The notes under the pieces are model-generated. The model had not been told where the DNA came from and made no database searches. It was given only the letters and a program-made list of their open reading frames with translations. From a virus: DNA of 33,843 bases. The stretch spans positions 1 to 33,843 of IMG/VR virus record IMGVR_UViG_3300031463_000020. One strand, written 5' to 3'. Of the stretch, positions 6,749-14,652 are shown in pieces (position 1 is the stretch's first letter; every line of letters starts with the position of its first letter). The translations under genes and the position numbers were made by a program.

Positions 6749-7723
6749 TTATGTAAGTGCTTGAAATATAGCTGCGCCACCTAATAGATAAGTAACTACC
6801 AATTTGGGGTCTTGGGACACTCCCGTTTGATCTGCTCCATAACCATATAGACCATCTGTAAGCCTATAACCCCAATAGGGATTAGTATCGCTTAAGTCAT
6901 TCGATGTCCTACAACCGAACTTACTTATTCCTGCCTTTGATATATTAGCTATTCCATTTGAATCCAAGGAGATATCGTTATATCCGGTTGTGGAAAAATT
7001 GGAATAACTTACGCTTCCAAAGCTTGTGGTGCCCACGTTTTGATAATCACCAGCCACAAGATTCGTATTTGAAGCCGGGTTGGAACTAACAACGTGAAGT
7101 GCAGGGGCATTGCCTATGGCATTCGCTTTAGAAGAGCCATATAGAGACCAAATTGCAGAGAGGATTTTCGCTTCCGTAGTCATCAAGGAAGTATCAAACA
7201 ATGTAATACCTCTTATAATTCTCCACCATTGCCCCGATGAATCGCCACCAACTAAATCAGCATCAACTCCACCAACTGTAGCTGTAGTAATAGCATTTGT
7301 TCCTGCTCCTGCTCTTTTAGTTGACCAGCTTTCATTGCCTACACCATCCTCCCAAGAGCGTTGGACATAACCATCAACGGTATTTGTTTCGGGGTCGGCA
7401 TCCGGATATTTGGTTAATGTATCAAAACCCAAATTAAACTTCGGATACCAAATAAAATCCCAGAAATGAAGCAAGTACCAAAAGGGCTTGAAAGCGTAGA
7501 ATAGCCTTTTCCCGAACTTGTTGTGGGTTCTGAATTCAATTACATACTCATTTTTCTTTTTGCCCTTCCAAGTAATTGAATTGGGAAGGATACGGATTAT
7601 CTTATTTTTTCCAACAGAAGACCTTTTTCCGTTAATACGAAGGGTATATCTTCCTAGGAAGGTATTTGCGAATGCGAGTAATAATTTTTGGTGTGTTTGA
7701 AACCACTGCTTGTCGAACATCAT
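6749..7723 (-). CDS. Receptor-binding or tail-tip structural protein
   Basis: This 324-residue protein has an N-terminal 100 residues rich in aromatics and basic residues (NEYVIEFRTHNKFGKRLFYAFKPFW). A beta-rich Ser/Gly/Asn part follows from about residue 110, with the pattern of DNRLRE/carbohydrate-binding-like domains (repeated aromatic-hydrophobic strands, TTEAKILSAIWSLYGSS). It lies after the tail fibre genes and before the lysis genes, where receptor-binding proteins sit. Its start overlaps the preceding stop (ATGA). The exact role is inferred from position. Confidence 0.6.
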   Translation of the reverse strand: MMFDKQWFQTHQKLLLAFANTFLGRYTLRINGKRSSVGKNKIIRILPNSITWKGKKKNEYVIEFRTHNKFGKRLFYAFKPFWYLLHFWDFIWYPKFNLGFDTLTKYPDADPETNTVDGYVQRSWEDGVGNESWSTKRAGAGTNAITTATVGGVDADLVGGDSSGQWWRIIRGITLFDTSLMTTEAKILSAIWSLYGSSKANAIGNAPALHVVSSNPASNTNLVAGDYQNVGTTSFGSVSYSNFSTTGYNDISLDSNGIANISKAGISKFGCRTSNDLSDTNPYWGYRLTDGLYGYGADQTGVSQDPKLVVTYLLGGAAIFQALT

Positions 7724-8553
7724 AGGTTTGACCCGATAAGAAAACCATCATAATTGTCGCTAGCGGTACAGATAAAGCCAAAAACGTCCGCTTTACCTGC
7801 GGTGGTGGAGAGTGTTGGAGCTGAACCGCCCGACCATTTGATTGTGGAGAACCAGGTGACTAATTTAGAGCCCCCAGTCCCTTGTATCAACCTGATAACA
7901 AAAGCCTGGCCAATCGATACGTTAGATAGGGCCAATGTCCTATTTCCACCAAGTGTTACCTGATGAATTGTGGCATCCTCTAAATCAAAAGTAATCGTGG
8001 TTCCATCGCTGTCGGTTTTTAAAGTGCTCAATGCACCCTTTAATACTGCTCTAACTCGTTGGTCGGAAATATTAGCATTGGTAATCGAACCTGCTCCAGA
8101 GGCAACCGTTACATCGGCAAGGCGCAAGAAAGGATTGGAAGCACCGATTGCAGTCTGAATTTCCGCATCTGTAGGAGGCTGCGGGGACGCTGCGGGAGTA
8201 CCGGCTACAGCTGTTAACTTGGCAACGTTGGAAGCATCCGAATTCGGAGAGGCAGCCAAATCAACGTAAAGGACGATTGCATCCTTTCTGGGATTGCCTG
8301 AAGAATTAGAGGTAATGGTTACTGTGGCGTTGGCGGAAGACCTGATTGGATAAGCACTGGATGAGGAGCCCTTACAATAGGCATCTCCGGGATAAACCTT
8401 CACCGTCATATCAGGGGTTGGTTGTTCAGTGACTTTAAAATGGTCTGAACCCAAAGAGACTATTCCCGATATTTTTACAAAATCGGTAAAGAACTGTAAT
8501 ACAGAACTTTCAGGATGGGATGTCGCCCCACTTCTTAGTGTATAAATTGTCAT
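7720..8553 (-). CDS. Tail fibre / baseplate upper protein
   Basis: This 277-residue protein is beta-rich and dominated by Ser, Thr, Ala and Asp. It resembles phage fibre base proteins: an N-terminal module with a value-and-units pattern (VKVYPGDAYCKG, RKDAIVLYVDL, FLRLADVTVASGAGSI) and a C-terminal strand-rich domain (HQVTLGGNRTLALSNVSIGQAFVIRL) like those that cap fibres. Its own late-type promoter places the transcript start only a few bases before the ATG at 8553, with no Shine-Dalgarno site. Confidence 0.7.
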   Translation of the reverse strand: MTIYTLRSGATSHPESSVLQFFTDFVKISGIVSLGSDHFKVTEQPTPDMTVKVYPGDAYCKGSSSSAYPIRSSANATVTITSNSSGNPRKDAIVLYVDLAASPNSDASNVAKLTAVAGTPAASPQPPTDAEIQTAIGASNPFLRLADVTVASGAGSITNANISDQRVRAVLKGALSTLKTDSDGTTITFDLEDATIHQVTLGGNRTLALSNVSIGQAFVIRLIQGTGGSKLVTWFSTIKWSGGSAPTLSTTAGKADVFGFICTASDNYDGFLIGSNL

Positions 8554-8561
8554 GCTATTTG

Positions 8562-8593
8562 ATTTTAGGAAGAAATAGGGGAAAGGTTATATA
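8562..8593 (-). promoter_or_regulatory. Late-type promoter P8553
   Basis: On the minus strand TATATAAC (8593-8586) is followed by exactly 18 bases and TAAAAT (8567-8562). The ATG of the fibre gene starts 8 bases after the -10 box, so the predicted transcript is essentially leaderless. It is one of seven sites with the same architecture. Confidence 0.7.
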
Positions 8594-8595
8594 TT

Positions 8596-8820
8596 TTATG
8601 AGGTGCTGATGGTATACCAGGTATTGTTCCTGCATACCTTGAAAGTATTGGTTGTCGTATTGTAATAAATTCTTCCATTCTCTGCGGTTGGGTCTGATGC
8701 TTGAGAATCGACAACCAATTTGCCATCGGAAGGTATTGTTATCTTGGTTAATTCAGCCTTCCTTTCCAAAGCCTCTATCCGCTTTTCCAATTCCTTTATT
8801 ATTTGAGCGAGTTCATCCAT
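8596..8820 (-). CDS. Short coiled-coil fibre protein
   Basis: A 74-residue protein: residues 1-25 form a heptad coiled coil (LAQIIKELEKRIEALERKAEL) and the remainder is a beta-type segment ending NGRIYYNTTTNTFKVCRNNTWYTIS. That ending is common at the head of phage fibres. It is likely a trimeric fibre adaptor or short tail tip component. It starts just after the stop of the preceding tail gene. Confidence 0.65.
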   Translation of the reverse strand: MDELAQIIKELEKRIEALERKAELTKITIPSDGKLVVDSQASDPTAENGRIYYNTTTNTFKVCRNNTWYTISTS

Positions 8821-8821
8821 A

Positions 8822-9862
8822 CTACTTTAAAGATAAAGAGATTACAGCCTTCTGGCTACCGTCAATATCAATGGTTCTTTTATAAACTCTCTTATAGGAG
8901 TTATCTATATCTAATTCGGGAAGATTTATTTTAAGGCTATCCCCAACCTCGTAATCTAAAATATCGGGGGCTCCATCCTCATGGCGGATGGTCAATTGGA
9001 CTAAAGGAGCCTGATTGTCTTCAAGAAATTTATCCCCCCTATCCTGCAAAGTTTGGCTTTCCTTCACATCAGTCTCCGAGAGTATTCCTTCCAGGAGGCC
9101 AAATGTTTCCCTATAAGTAGTTGAGCTGGTCCTGGTCTCATAAATCCTGTCATCATTAACACCTTCTCCTAAAACGTGAACCTTATTGGTCAAGGACATA
9201 ATAAGTGGTTTTCTGTATTCCCAAGAAAGTATATTCTGATCATCGAAATAGATATTTTCTCTTTGGCTTCCTTTGGTCGGGTAATAAACATTGAATTGCT
9301 TTGAGGTGTTTATCCCAAAATCGAAACCATTTTTTAAATTTTCATTGCTCATTTGCCAGATTTCATATTGAATATCGGCAAAGCGGAAAGTCCTATCTCT
9401 ATCAACCGAGGTCTGGATTGTTCCTTGAGTAATACCCAAATCAGAATAATAGGGATCGCTATCTTGGCTTTCATCTATCAATGTCCATGCAATTAGTCCG
9501 GCATCGGTCGCACTAAATTCCCTTTTTGCACCTGTTCTTCTCTTGGAAAGGATGGTAATAAAATCAACCGCCGCCACGGAAATATTGGTTTCTCCACTTT
9601 CGTTTTTATTGATTTGAAAATCCGAAACCAGACCGTAGAAGATTTTCGTCCCTTCCTTCTGAATCCAGATTTCTCGCTTTCCACCAGAAAAGACAAAAAG
9701 AGGGTCGGTTGAATACTTATCGGCTATCTCCTCGACAGCAAGGTAATCAAGTGAAAATCTGGCATCGGAACCCTTATTCAATTCTTCAATAAAAGAGAGT
9801 GAGCTGTAGGGGAGCTCGTATATCCTATCGTTTGCCAGGTCTTTGACGAATAACTGATACAT
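8822..9862 (-). CDS. Tail-associated protein (Gp37-like)
   Basis: This 346-residue protein follows the distal tail protein, as the tail hub or tail-associated lysin/adhesin protein does in siphoviruses. Visible features are DARFSLDYLAVEEIADKYS, FVFSGGKREIWIQKEGTKIFYGLVSDF and the final strand-rich DILDYEVGDSLKINLPEL. These agree with the ReqiPepy6 Gp37-like/siphovirus tail hub family, which has beta-sandwich domains like gp27 of T4. No enzymatic motif is visible. It starts directly at the end of the distal tail gene, sharing one base with it. Confidence 0.72.
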   Translation of the reverse strand: MYQLFVKDLANDRIYELPYSSLSFIEELNKGSDARFSLDYLAVEEIADKYSTDPLFVFSGGKREIWIQKEGTKIFYGLVSDFQINKNESGETNISVAAVDFITILSKRRTGAKREFSATDAGLIAWTLIDESQDSDPYYSDLGITQGTIQTSVDRDRTFRFADIQYEIWQMSNENLKNGFDFGINTSKQFNVYYPTKGSQRENIYFDDQNILSWEYRKPLIMSLTNKVHVLGEGVNDDRIYETRTSSTTYRETFGLLEGILSETDVKESQTLQDRGDKFLEDNQAPLVQLTIRHEDGAPDILDYEVGDSLKINLPELDIDNSYKRVYKRTIDIDGSQKAVISLSLK

Positions 9863-10695
9863 TAAATTCCGAGATAATGATTTCTATATCTTATGAAGCA
9901 TTTCCCCGTTGTTCCTGAAGTGACAGAAAGTTTCAGGTAATTATTGCCAGCAGCCAGAGTCAAAAAGTCCCCAGTAAATTTACCCCTTACGCTGTTGCCT
10001 GAGGGGTATAGTGTTACCGTGTGGAGAAATGTATCAACGACTATGAAATCATCAGCCGTAGCCAGGTTATAAGTGAGGTCTATAGATTCGCCGGTTGTGG
10101 AATTGGTGAGGGTTGGATTTGTCATTATCCCGTAAAAGGTGATTAACGGATATGCCTTGTAATTTCCAGAATTGACTAGAAAAGTTTCGGATGAGCCATC
10201 TGCTGACATGTCCATGGGTATTTCCATCGGGATTGCCATACCTCCGCCTGAAAATATATTGACTTCATTAATAATTTCATCGCTTGATTGTAGAAATGGA
10301 TACTCAGCTTCAAACTCAACTAAAAAAGGGGTTAAGGTTTTATCTTCTGCCTTCAAGTTTCCAACTACGTTTACAGCTTTTACATCAATCTGAACTGAGA
10401 CATCATTATCTTTTGTGATTTTTAAAGTCTGGACACCTTCAGATAGGATATTGCCAAGAAGTCTTACAAATTCTTCCCTTTGACTGGCTAGGTCTGAAAA
10501 AGACTCGCCCACTATTGCCCATTCGGTACTGAATTTGAATGAGCGGGATTGGGGAAGCGTAATCTTCTTACCCAAAAAGCCACCCTTATCTCGAACCGCG
10601 TAAGAAATAGATGGGAAACCAAGATTTCCGATCGCTGTGCAGAATCTTTTACTATTTGATAGTGGTGTATTGCCTAAAGCAATTTCTGTAATCAT
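9862..10695 (-). CDS. Distal tail protein (Dit-like)
   Basis: This 277-residue protein has the expected two-part layout. An N-terminal beta domain begins with GNTPLSNSKRF and includes TLPQSRSFKFSTEWAIVGESFSDLASQREEFVRLLGNIL, as in Dit proteins that form the hexameric ring at the tail end. A galectin-like C-terminal domain (PLITFYGIMTNPTLTNSTTGESIDLTYNL to the end) follows. It comes right after the tape measure gene and overlaps it by 4 bp. Confidence 0.78.
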   Translation of the reverse strand: MITEIALGNTPLSNSKRFCTAIGNLGFPSISYAVRDKGGFLGKKITLPQSRSFKFSTEWAIVGESFSDLASQREEFVRLLGNILSEGVQTLKITKDNDVSVQIDVKAVNVVGNLKAEDKTLTPFLVEFEAEYPFLQSSDEIINEVNIFSGGGMAIPMEIPMDMSADGSSETFLVNSGNYKAYPLITFYGIMTNPTLTNSTTGESIDLTYNLATADDFIVVDTFLHTVTLYPSGNSVRGKFTGDFLTLAAGNNYLKLSVTSGTTGKCFIRYRNHYLGI

Positions 10696-11438
10696 CTTGA
10701 GTTTCTAAGTTCCCAGGCCAAACGCTGGCCCAATAAAGCCAAATCCACATCGCTATTAATGAACGCATTGATATTGATTGGTTGATTTGTAGTTGTTGTT
10801 ATGGAAGGAACAGGCTCTCTACCTGACAGCATATCTTTGGACAAAACAAATTCCCCCGCATGAAGTATCGCCAAACCCGATTGTCCTACCCATCCTCCGG
10901 TATCGAATGAAACTAACGGGATTTTGGGGAGATTCAACCCATTCCATTTAAAACCAGCTATCTTTTTGCCTGCGACATCGACACCGGGGATGTCAATTTT
11001 GATTCCATTAATTGCATCAATAAAGGTGTTGAACATGCCGATTATGGAATTGATGCTGTCTGAAAAGACCTTTTTAATTCCAGTCCACAATTCGGTCATA
11101 ATTTTACTGACAGAGGTCTTTGCCGTATTGAATGCATTAACAACTGTTGTCCATAGATTGGTGAAAAATGTTGTTATTGGTTTCCAGTTCGTCATGACTA
11201 GGGTAGCAGCAGCTCCAATGGCAGCAGCAATCAAAATTACCGGAAGGGAAACTCCGATAAATGTAAGCATGGCAGCTGTAGCGGCCACAATCGAGATAAG
11301 AAGTATTCCGCCAATGGCACCGGCGATTGCTTCTAAGGCTACCTTATGTTCAGAGAGGTATATAATCGTTCCTCCTACTATTTCACCGAATTTCCCATAA
11401 TCCTGACCAAGGTTTATTACATATGCATCGAGGGTCAT
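10692..11438 (-). CDS. Tape measure protein, C-terminal part
   Basis: This 248-residue frame carries the membrane-like segments typical of tape measure proteins (IAGAIGGILLISIVAATAAMLTFIG and VILIAAAIGAAATL), a helical part, and the C-terminal signature GWVGQSGLAILHAGEFVL. It is in the same reading frame as the preceding 256-residue part; a single TAG at 11459-11457 and 6 further codons separate them. A GGGG lies 3 bases before the ATG at 11438, so separate initiation is possible but weakly supported. Confidence 0.75.
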   Translation of the reverse strand: MTLDAYVINLGQDYGKFGEIVGGTIIYLSEHKVALEAIAGAIGGILLISIVAATAAMLTFIGVSLPVILIAAAIGAAATLVMTNWKPITTFFTNLWTTVVNAFNTAKTSVSKIMTELWTGIKKVFSDSINSIIGMFNTFIDAINGIKIDIPGVDVAGKKIAGFKWNGLNLPKIPLVSFDTGGWVGQSGLAILHAGEFVLSKDMLSGREPVPSITTTTNQPININAFINSDVDLALLGQRLAWELRNSR

Positions 11439-11456
11439 GTTCCCCTGGACTAAATT

Positions 11457-12227
11457 CTATGTATCCGTCGCAAGGTTTATAAATTTATCTAATAAAGGTT
11501 CAAGGGCTTTGTCAATCAATCCCCCAATGGATTCTTCCAAGTTGTCTAACGTATTTTTTAAGATTTCCAGCTTTCCTGGAAGGGTTTCCCCTGCTGCCCT
11601 TGCGCTTCCACCAAATTCTGTTTGCAATTCCTTGAGAATGTATTTCTGTGCATCTAAAGACTTACCACTCTCAACCAGCTTCTTAACCATTTCGGTTTGG
11701 GCTTCGTTAAAGTTTACACCTACACGTCTTAGTGCTGTAACTCCTAAAATGGGGTCTTGTAAAGCCTTACCCACCTGTATTGCAGAAGAATTCAAATCCT
11801 GCTTTAATGCGGTGGATACATCCATAACTGCTTCAAGTGTTTGAGGAAAAGTGTCTTTACCTATGTTGGTAAACGTTAGAAGTAGATTTTCAGCTCCTAA
11901 TACTGCTTCATCAGAATAAGTGGTTACAGTACTTAAACTAGATGCTAGTCCTAAAGCCTGTTCCTTTGTTACACCGGCTATTCCCCCAGTGGACTTCAAA
12001 ACAGTTTCAAGTTGCTTGACTACCTTTTGGCTTTCCTCAAACGCACCTACTGATCTGATCGCCTCAGCCGTCAGCCCTGCCAAAGCTGCACCAGAAACAA
12101 TTGCTGCATTTTTGAAACTATTGCTTAGAAGATCACTAAGCCCCCCTGCCTCTTTACCGACTTTCTGGATTTCTTTTGAAGCTTCATCTCTGGCTTTTAA
12201 AACAATTTCTAATATCCGTTCCTCCAT
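11457..12227 (-). CDS. Tape measure protein, N-terminal part
   Basis: This 256-residue protein is mostly helical, with a typical start (ILEIVLKARDEASKEIQKVGKEAGGLSDLL), a short hydrophobic segment (AAIVSGAALAGLTAEAI) and the phage tail tape measure core (GLASSLSTVTTYSDEAVLGAENLLLTF, ALQDPILGVTALRRVGVNF). It sets tail length and is ejected with the DNA. The in-frame TAG at 11459-11457 interrupts it. With the following part it would span about 510 codons, short for the family and implying a short tail. It has its own late-type promoter but no Shine-Dalgarno site upstream of the ATG. Confidence 0.8.
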   Translation of the reverse strand: MEERILEIVLKARDEASKEIQKVGKEAGGLSDLLSNSFKNAAIVSGAALAGLTAEAIRSVGAFEESQKVVKQLETVLKSTGGIAGVTKEQALGLASSLSTVTTYSDEAVLGAENLLLTFTNIGKDTFPQTLEAVMDVSTALKQDLNSSAIQVGKALQDPILGVTALRRVGVNFNEAQTEMVKKLVESGKSLDAQKYILKELQTEFGGSARAAGETLPGKLEILKNTLDNLEESIGGLIDKALEPLLDKFINLATDT

Positions 12228-12267
12228 GAAATTTGATTTTTTAAAAGGTAAGCTCTATGATTAACTC

Positions 12268-12299
12268 ATTGTAGTAACCCGCCTATTCAAAGTTATATA
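12268..12299 (-). promoter_or_regulatory. Late-type promoter P12227
   Basis: TATATAAC (12299-12292), 18 bases, TACAAT (12273-12268), then GAGTTA. The predicted start near 12261 gives a leader of about 34 bases before the tape measure ATG. The -35 box lies immediately in front of the divergent 12302 gene. Confidence 0.68.
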
Positions 12300-12301
12300 A
12301 A

Positions 12302-12565
12302 ATGACAGGGGTTCAATGCACCAATTGCTTGCAGTATAAAATTCAAAGAAGGTCGGATATTATCGGCGGAACTGGAGCATTAATGAGTGCCTTCGGCTTT
12401 TTTCTAATACCCTTCGTTATCGGTATCCCAATAGTTATATGCGGTTTAGCGGCATTAATTTATGGCTTGACGATTCGATTCACCAAGTATGAAAAATATA
12501 TCTGCAGGAACTGTAAGAAAATTTACTCGGCTCTGGAATACAAAAGACTAAGAGTTATCGCTTAG
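12302..12565 (+). CDS. Zinc-ribbon membrane protein, reversed accessory gene
   Basis: This 87-residue protein has CTNC near the N-terminus and CRNC near the C-terminus flanking a long hydrophobic hairpin (LMSAFGFFLIPFVIGIPIVICGLAALIYGLTI). Both ends can meet on the cytoplasmic side to form one zinc ribbon. It is the only rightward gene inside the leftward head-to-lysis region and ends overlapping the chaperone reading frame by 11 bp. That is the signature of a moron gene inserted between tail genes. No Shine-Dalgarno site precedes its ATG; TATATA just upstream could serve as the -10 box of a leaderless transcript. Possible roles are superinfection exclusion or another membrane-directed host-change function. 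Confidence 0.65.
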   Translation: MTGVQCTNCLQYKIQRRSDIIGGTGALMSAFGFFLIPFVIGIPIVICGLAALIYGLTIRFTKYEKYICRNCKKIYSALEYKRLRVIA

Positions 12566-12776
12566 CTTTACCTTTCTCCTTCTCCGCCTTAGCTTTCCCT
12601 TCAAGATAAAGCATGCTAAGAACAACCCAATCGGCAGGCTGTTGTTGAAGTTCGGTATAGGTAATTCCCAGTGTCTGACAGAGATGTACTTCAGTCATTT
12701 CGTCGGGAAGATGTCGGGCATTATCACTGTAGAAGGCTTTGAATACTTCTGTCTTTAAGAAGTCCCCCTTTTTTTG
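12555..12776 (-). CDS. Tail assembly chaperone, T-part reached by -1 frameshift
   Basis: This frame has no early ATG but stays open from the A7G5 run to a TAA at 12557-12555. It encodes about 70 residues including VFKAFYSDNARHLPDEMTEVHL and a basic C-terminus (KAKAEKEKGKAKR). It follows the G-like chaperone and precedes the tape measure gene, exactly where long-tailed phages place the T part of the G/GT pair. It would be made as a fusion to the first 110 or so residues of the 13102 gene. An internal ATG exists but would give only a 47-residue fragment. Confidence 0.75.
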   Translation of the reverse strand, partial: QKKGDFLKTEVFKAFYSDNARHLPDEMTEVHLCQTLGITYTELQQQPADWVVLSMLYLEGKAKAEKEKGKAKR

Positions 12777-13102
12777 TCAATTTTCAAGTCTTTTGTGAGT
12801 TCGTCAATTTTGTCTTTAATGCATTGGCCATCAGGAATATCCATCTCATGAAGTGTTTTGGCAATATCAGTTGCTTCAGTTCCATCCGGTAAAAGGATTT
12901 TTACAACCAGCATCTCCATTGCTTTTCGGGACCCGACATACAAAACATCGCCTGTTATATCATTTTTTGCTTGCTGGGTGGAAGGGTCAATTTTTATTTG
13001 GGCGGCTACATATTCTTGAAGATCTTGGAATTCCCCCCATGACAATTTGGGCTTTAGGTAGACTTTGTAACCTCCTGGGGTTTTGAGTTCGATATATTCC
13101 AT
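12755..13102 (-). CDS. Tail assembly chaperone (G-like)
   Basis: This 115-residue protein is located between the tail tube gene and the tape measure gene. It has a beta-type start (YIELKTPGGYKVYLKPKLSWGEFQDLQEY) and a helical end (ATDIAKTLHEMDIPDGQCIKDKIDELTKDL), consistent with tail assembly chaperones that coat the tape measure protein before tube polymerisation. The C-terminal codons run through the slippery site. Its start overlaps the stop of the tail tube gene. Confidence 0.75.
   Translation of the reverse strand: MEYIELKTPGGYKVYLKPKLSWGEFQDLQEYVAAQIKIDPSTQQAKNDITGDVLYVGSRKAMEMLVVKILLPDGTEATDIAKTLHEMDIPDGQCIKDKIDELTKDLKIDKKRGTS
12764..12775 (-). promoter_or_regulatory. Slippery run for -1 frameshifting (A7G5)
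   Basis: On the minus strand seven A (12775-12769) are followed by five G (12768-12764). In the G frame this reads AAA AAA AGG GGG. A -1 slip on the lysine codons enters the open T frame 4 codons before the G stop. A homopolymer at the end of the upstream chaperone gene is the usual place for this recoding. Confidence 0.65.
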
Positions 13103-14052
13103 TAAGTAAGATTGGTGAGCAAATTGGTCACAACCACATTCAAGAGTTTGCTGGTTGCGGTATCATAAACTCCCTGAAATTCGATAGTTAGCAAGTTGTA
13201 GTCTTCCCTGAGAGGTGTTTCCGCTGAGGTAAATACGGCTTTGGGTATGGTCATATCGAACTTATTATTTGAGGCGCTACCTATTACATCGCCGGTGAGT
13301 ATAAGTTCAACCGACCTTTCCGTTTTTCCCAGATAGTCAGTAATGAAAGCAGCGGTTGTTGAATCAAGATATAATTCGACCTTACCTTTTACTTCGGATG
13401 CCTTAACATAGTTATATGCAGGGTCATTAGTGGCATTTAGTGCGTGTAAGACCTCCAATCCGTTTATGTATTCGATTTCAAAGTTCTCAACCTCTCCTAT
13501 GGCTGTTCCCCCCAGCTTGATAGAAACATCTTTCCAATTATAGGGACGTGGTGTGGTGTAGGCAGCAGTTATCTTGGAAGCCGTTGCCTGGGATTTTCCT
13601 TTTACTCCGAAAACGAACTTAACGCTTTCTCCTGCTTTTCCGCTTATCTTGAAATTGGTAACTAGGCATCCCGCAAACCTTTTGACGTTTTGGTCGATTG
13701 CCTGCTCGATGGTGAAGCTGGGTTTAGACTCCTGCTCAGTTATGGTATGCTCATAAACTGTACTTTCTCCTCCTTTGAGAGCGGAATTAACAGCTCCCAG
13801 GGCTCCCAGAATGAAATAGGCTGGATAATCGGGCATAAAATCCAGCGTGAACTCCCCCTCGTGTTTTTGGGCTCCAATATATGAATTTATGTTTTTAGCT
13901 AGTTGGGCTTTGAGTTCTTGGTTGAACTTAATATCGAGGTCTGTTTTGATTCCACCAGAGAAATCAACTGGAATAGATTTATCGGGAACAACAGCAGTCC
14001 CCCATGCGGATTCTTTCTTGAACGATATTTGATTTAAAACCCCCGTACTCAT
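13102..14052 (-). CDS. Major tail tube protein
   Basis: This 316-residue protein has the signature start of many phage tail tube proteins (LNQISFKKESAWGTAVVPDKSIPVDFSGG). Beta-strand-rich segments follow, including EGEFTLDFMPDYPAYFILGALGAV and WKDVSIKLGGTAIGEVENFEIEYING, and a Thr/Val-rich end. It polymerises around the tape measure to form the tail tube. Its ATG overlaps the stop of the preceding small gene (ATGA). Confidence 0.82.
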   Translation of the reverse strand: MSTGVLNQISFKKESAWGTAVVPDKSIPVDFSGGIKTDLDIKFNQELKAQLAKNINSYIGAQKHEGEFTLDFMPDYPAYFILGALGAVNSALKGGESTVYEHTITEQESKPSFTIEQAIDQNVKRFAGCLVTNFKISGKAGESVKFVFGVKGKSQATASKITAAYTTPRPYNWKDVSIKLGGTAIGEVENFEIEYINGLEVLHALNATNDPAYNYVKASEVKGKVELYLDSTTAAFITDYLGKTERSVELILTGDVIGSASNNKFDMTIPKAVFTSAETPLREDYNLLTIEFQGVYDTATSKLLNVVVTNLLTNLT

Positions 14053-14204
14053 ATTTCCTTAGTTTTATTCTTTTTTTCCTTTACCTCCTCGAAATCAGGG
14101 TGGTTGATTGGTTGTTCAACTTTATATTCCTTGCCTGGTTCAAATGTGCCCAGATAGGGAATGTTCACTATCTCATTACCTGTATATTTATATCGGTACC
14201 TCAT
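14049..14204 (-). CDS. Small protein before the tail tube gene
   Basis: This 51-residue protein starts MRYRYKYTGNEIVNIPYLGTF and ends in a Lys/Glu-rich tail. It has no cysteines or membrane span. The pattern of a short beta-rich part with a charged end resembles small phage accessory proteins near head-tail joining genes (for example DUF7210-like proteins), but I do not assign it firmly. The ATG at 14204 lies 10 bases after a late-type -10 box and has no Shine-Dalgarno site. Its stop overlaps the tail tube start. Confidence 0.65.
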   Translation of the reverse strand: MRYRYKYTGNEIVNIPYLGTFEPGKEYKVEQPINHPDFEEVKEKKNKTKEI

Positions 14205-14214
14205 AGCCTAACTC

Positions 14215-14246
14215 ATTCTATAAAGGAGCTACCCCTTTGTTATATA
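14215..14246 (-). promoter_or_regulatory. Late-type promoter P14204
   Basis: TATATAAC (14246-14239), 18 bases, TAGAAT (14220-14215), then GAG and TTAGG, 10 bases before the ATG of the small gene. It precedes the tail tube and tail chaperone genes. Confidence 0.68.
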
Positions 14247-14249
14247 TTT

Positions 14250-14651
14250 TTAGCGGTTAATGCGTTTGTATGCATCAATGGTTATTTCGACAACCTTTAC
14301 AGGGACTTCCCTTTCTGCGCTTCTCCAAATGCCCTTAGAGGGCGTGGAATAATCGCAGGTGTCATTCAGGGAAACATGGCTTTCAAGTTTGTCTATAACC
14401 AGGTCTGCTATGCTTCTTAGGATCCCCTCTGCATCGTTTGCGCTGTCCAATTTGTAATAAAGTCTGATGATATGGCTATAGCATCGTCTATTGGCTGCCG
14501 TATCGTTTGGTACGTTCTGGTGACTTATCGAAGAAACCGTAGCACAGGGATATTTAAGAAGCTCAGCCGGTTCTTTGCTGTAAACCGCCAAAAGCTCCGT
14601 AATTTCGCTTAATAAACTAACAATGGCATATGAAATGGCTACGTAACTCAT
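14250..14651 (-). CDS. Tail terminator / head-tail joining protein
   Basis: This 133-residue protein has a helical start (AISYAIVSLLSEITELLAVYSKEP) followed by strands and a Cys-containing middle. Order and size match the tail terminator of siphoviruses (the slot of lambda gpU), between a HK97 gp10-like protein and the tail tube. I see no diagnostic motif, so the call rests on position. Confidence 0.6.
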   Translation of the reverse strand: MSYVAISYAIVSLLSEITELLAVYSKEPAELLKYPCATVSSISHQNVPNDTAANRRCYSHIIRLYYKLDSANDAEGILRSIADLVIDKLESHVSLNDTCDYSTPSKGIWRSAEREVPVKVVEITIDAYKRINR

Positions 14652-14652
14652 A

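Noticed and set aside
11457-11459. Alternative genetic code with TAG read as an amino acid
   Set aside because: Several genes here end in TAG at sensible places (for example at 5262, 3240, 12563 and 22004), and no suppressor tRNA is visible.
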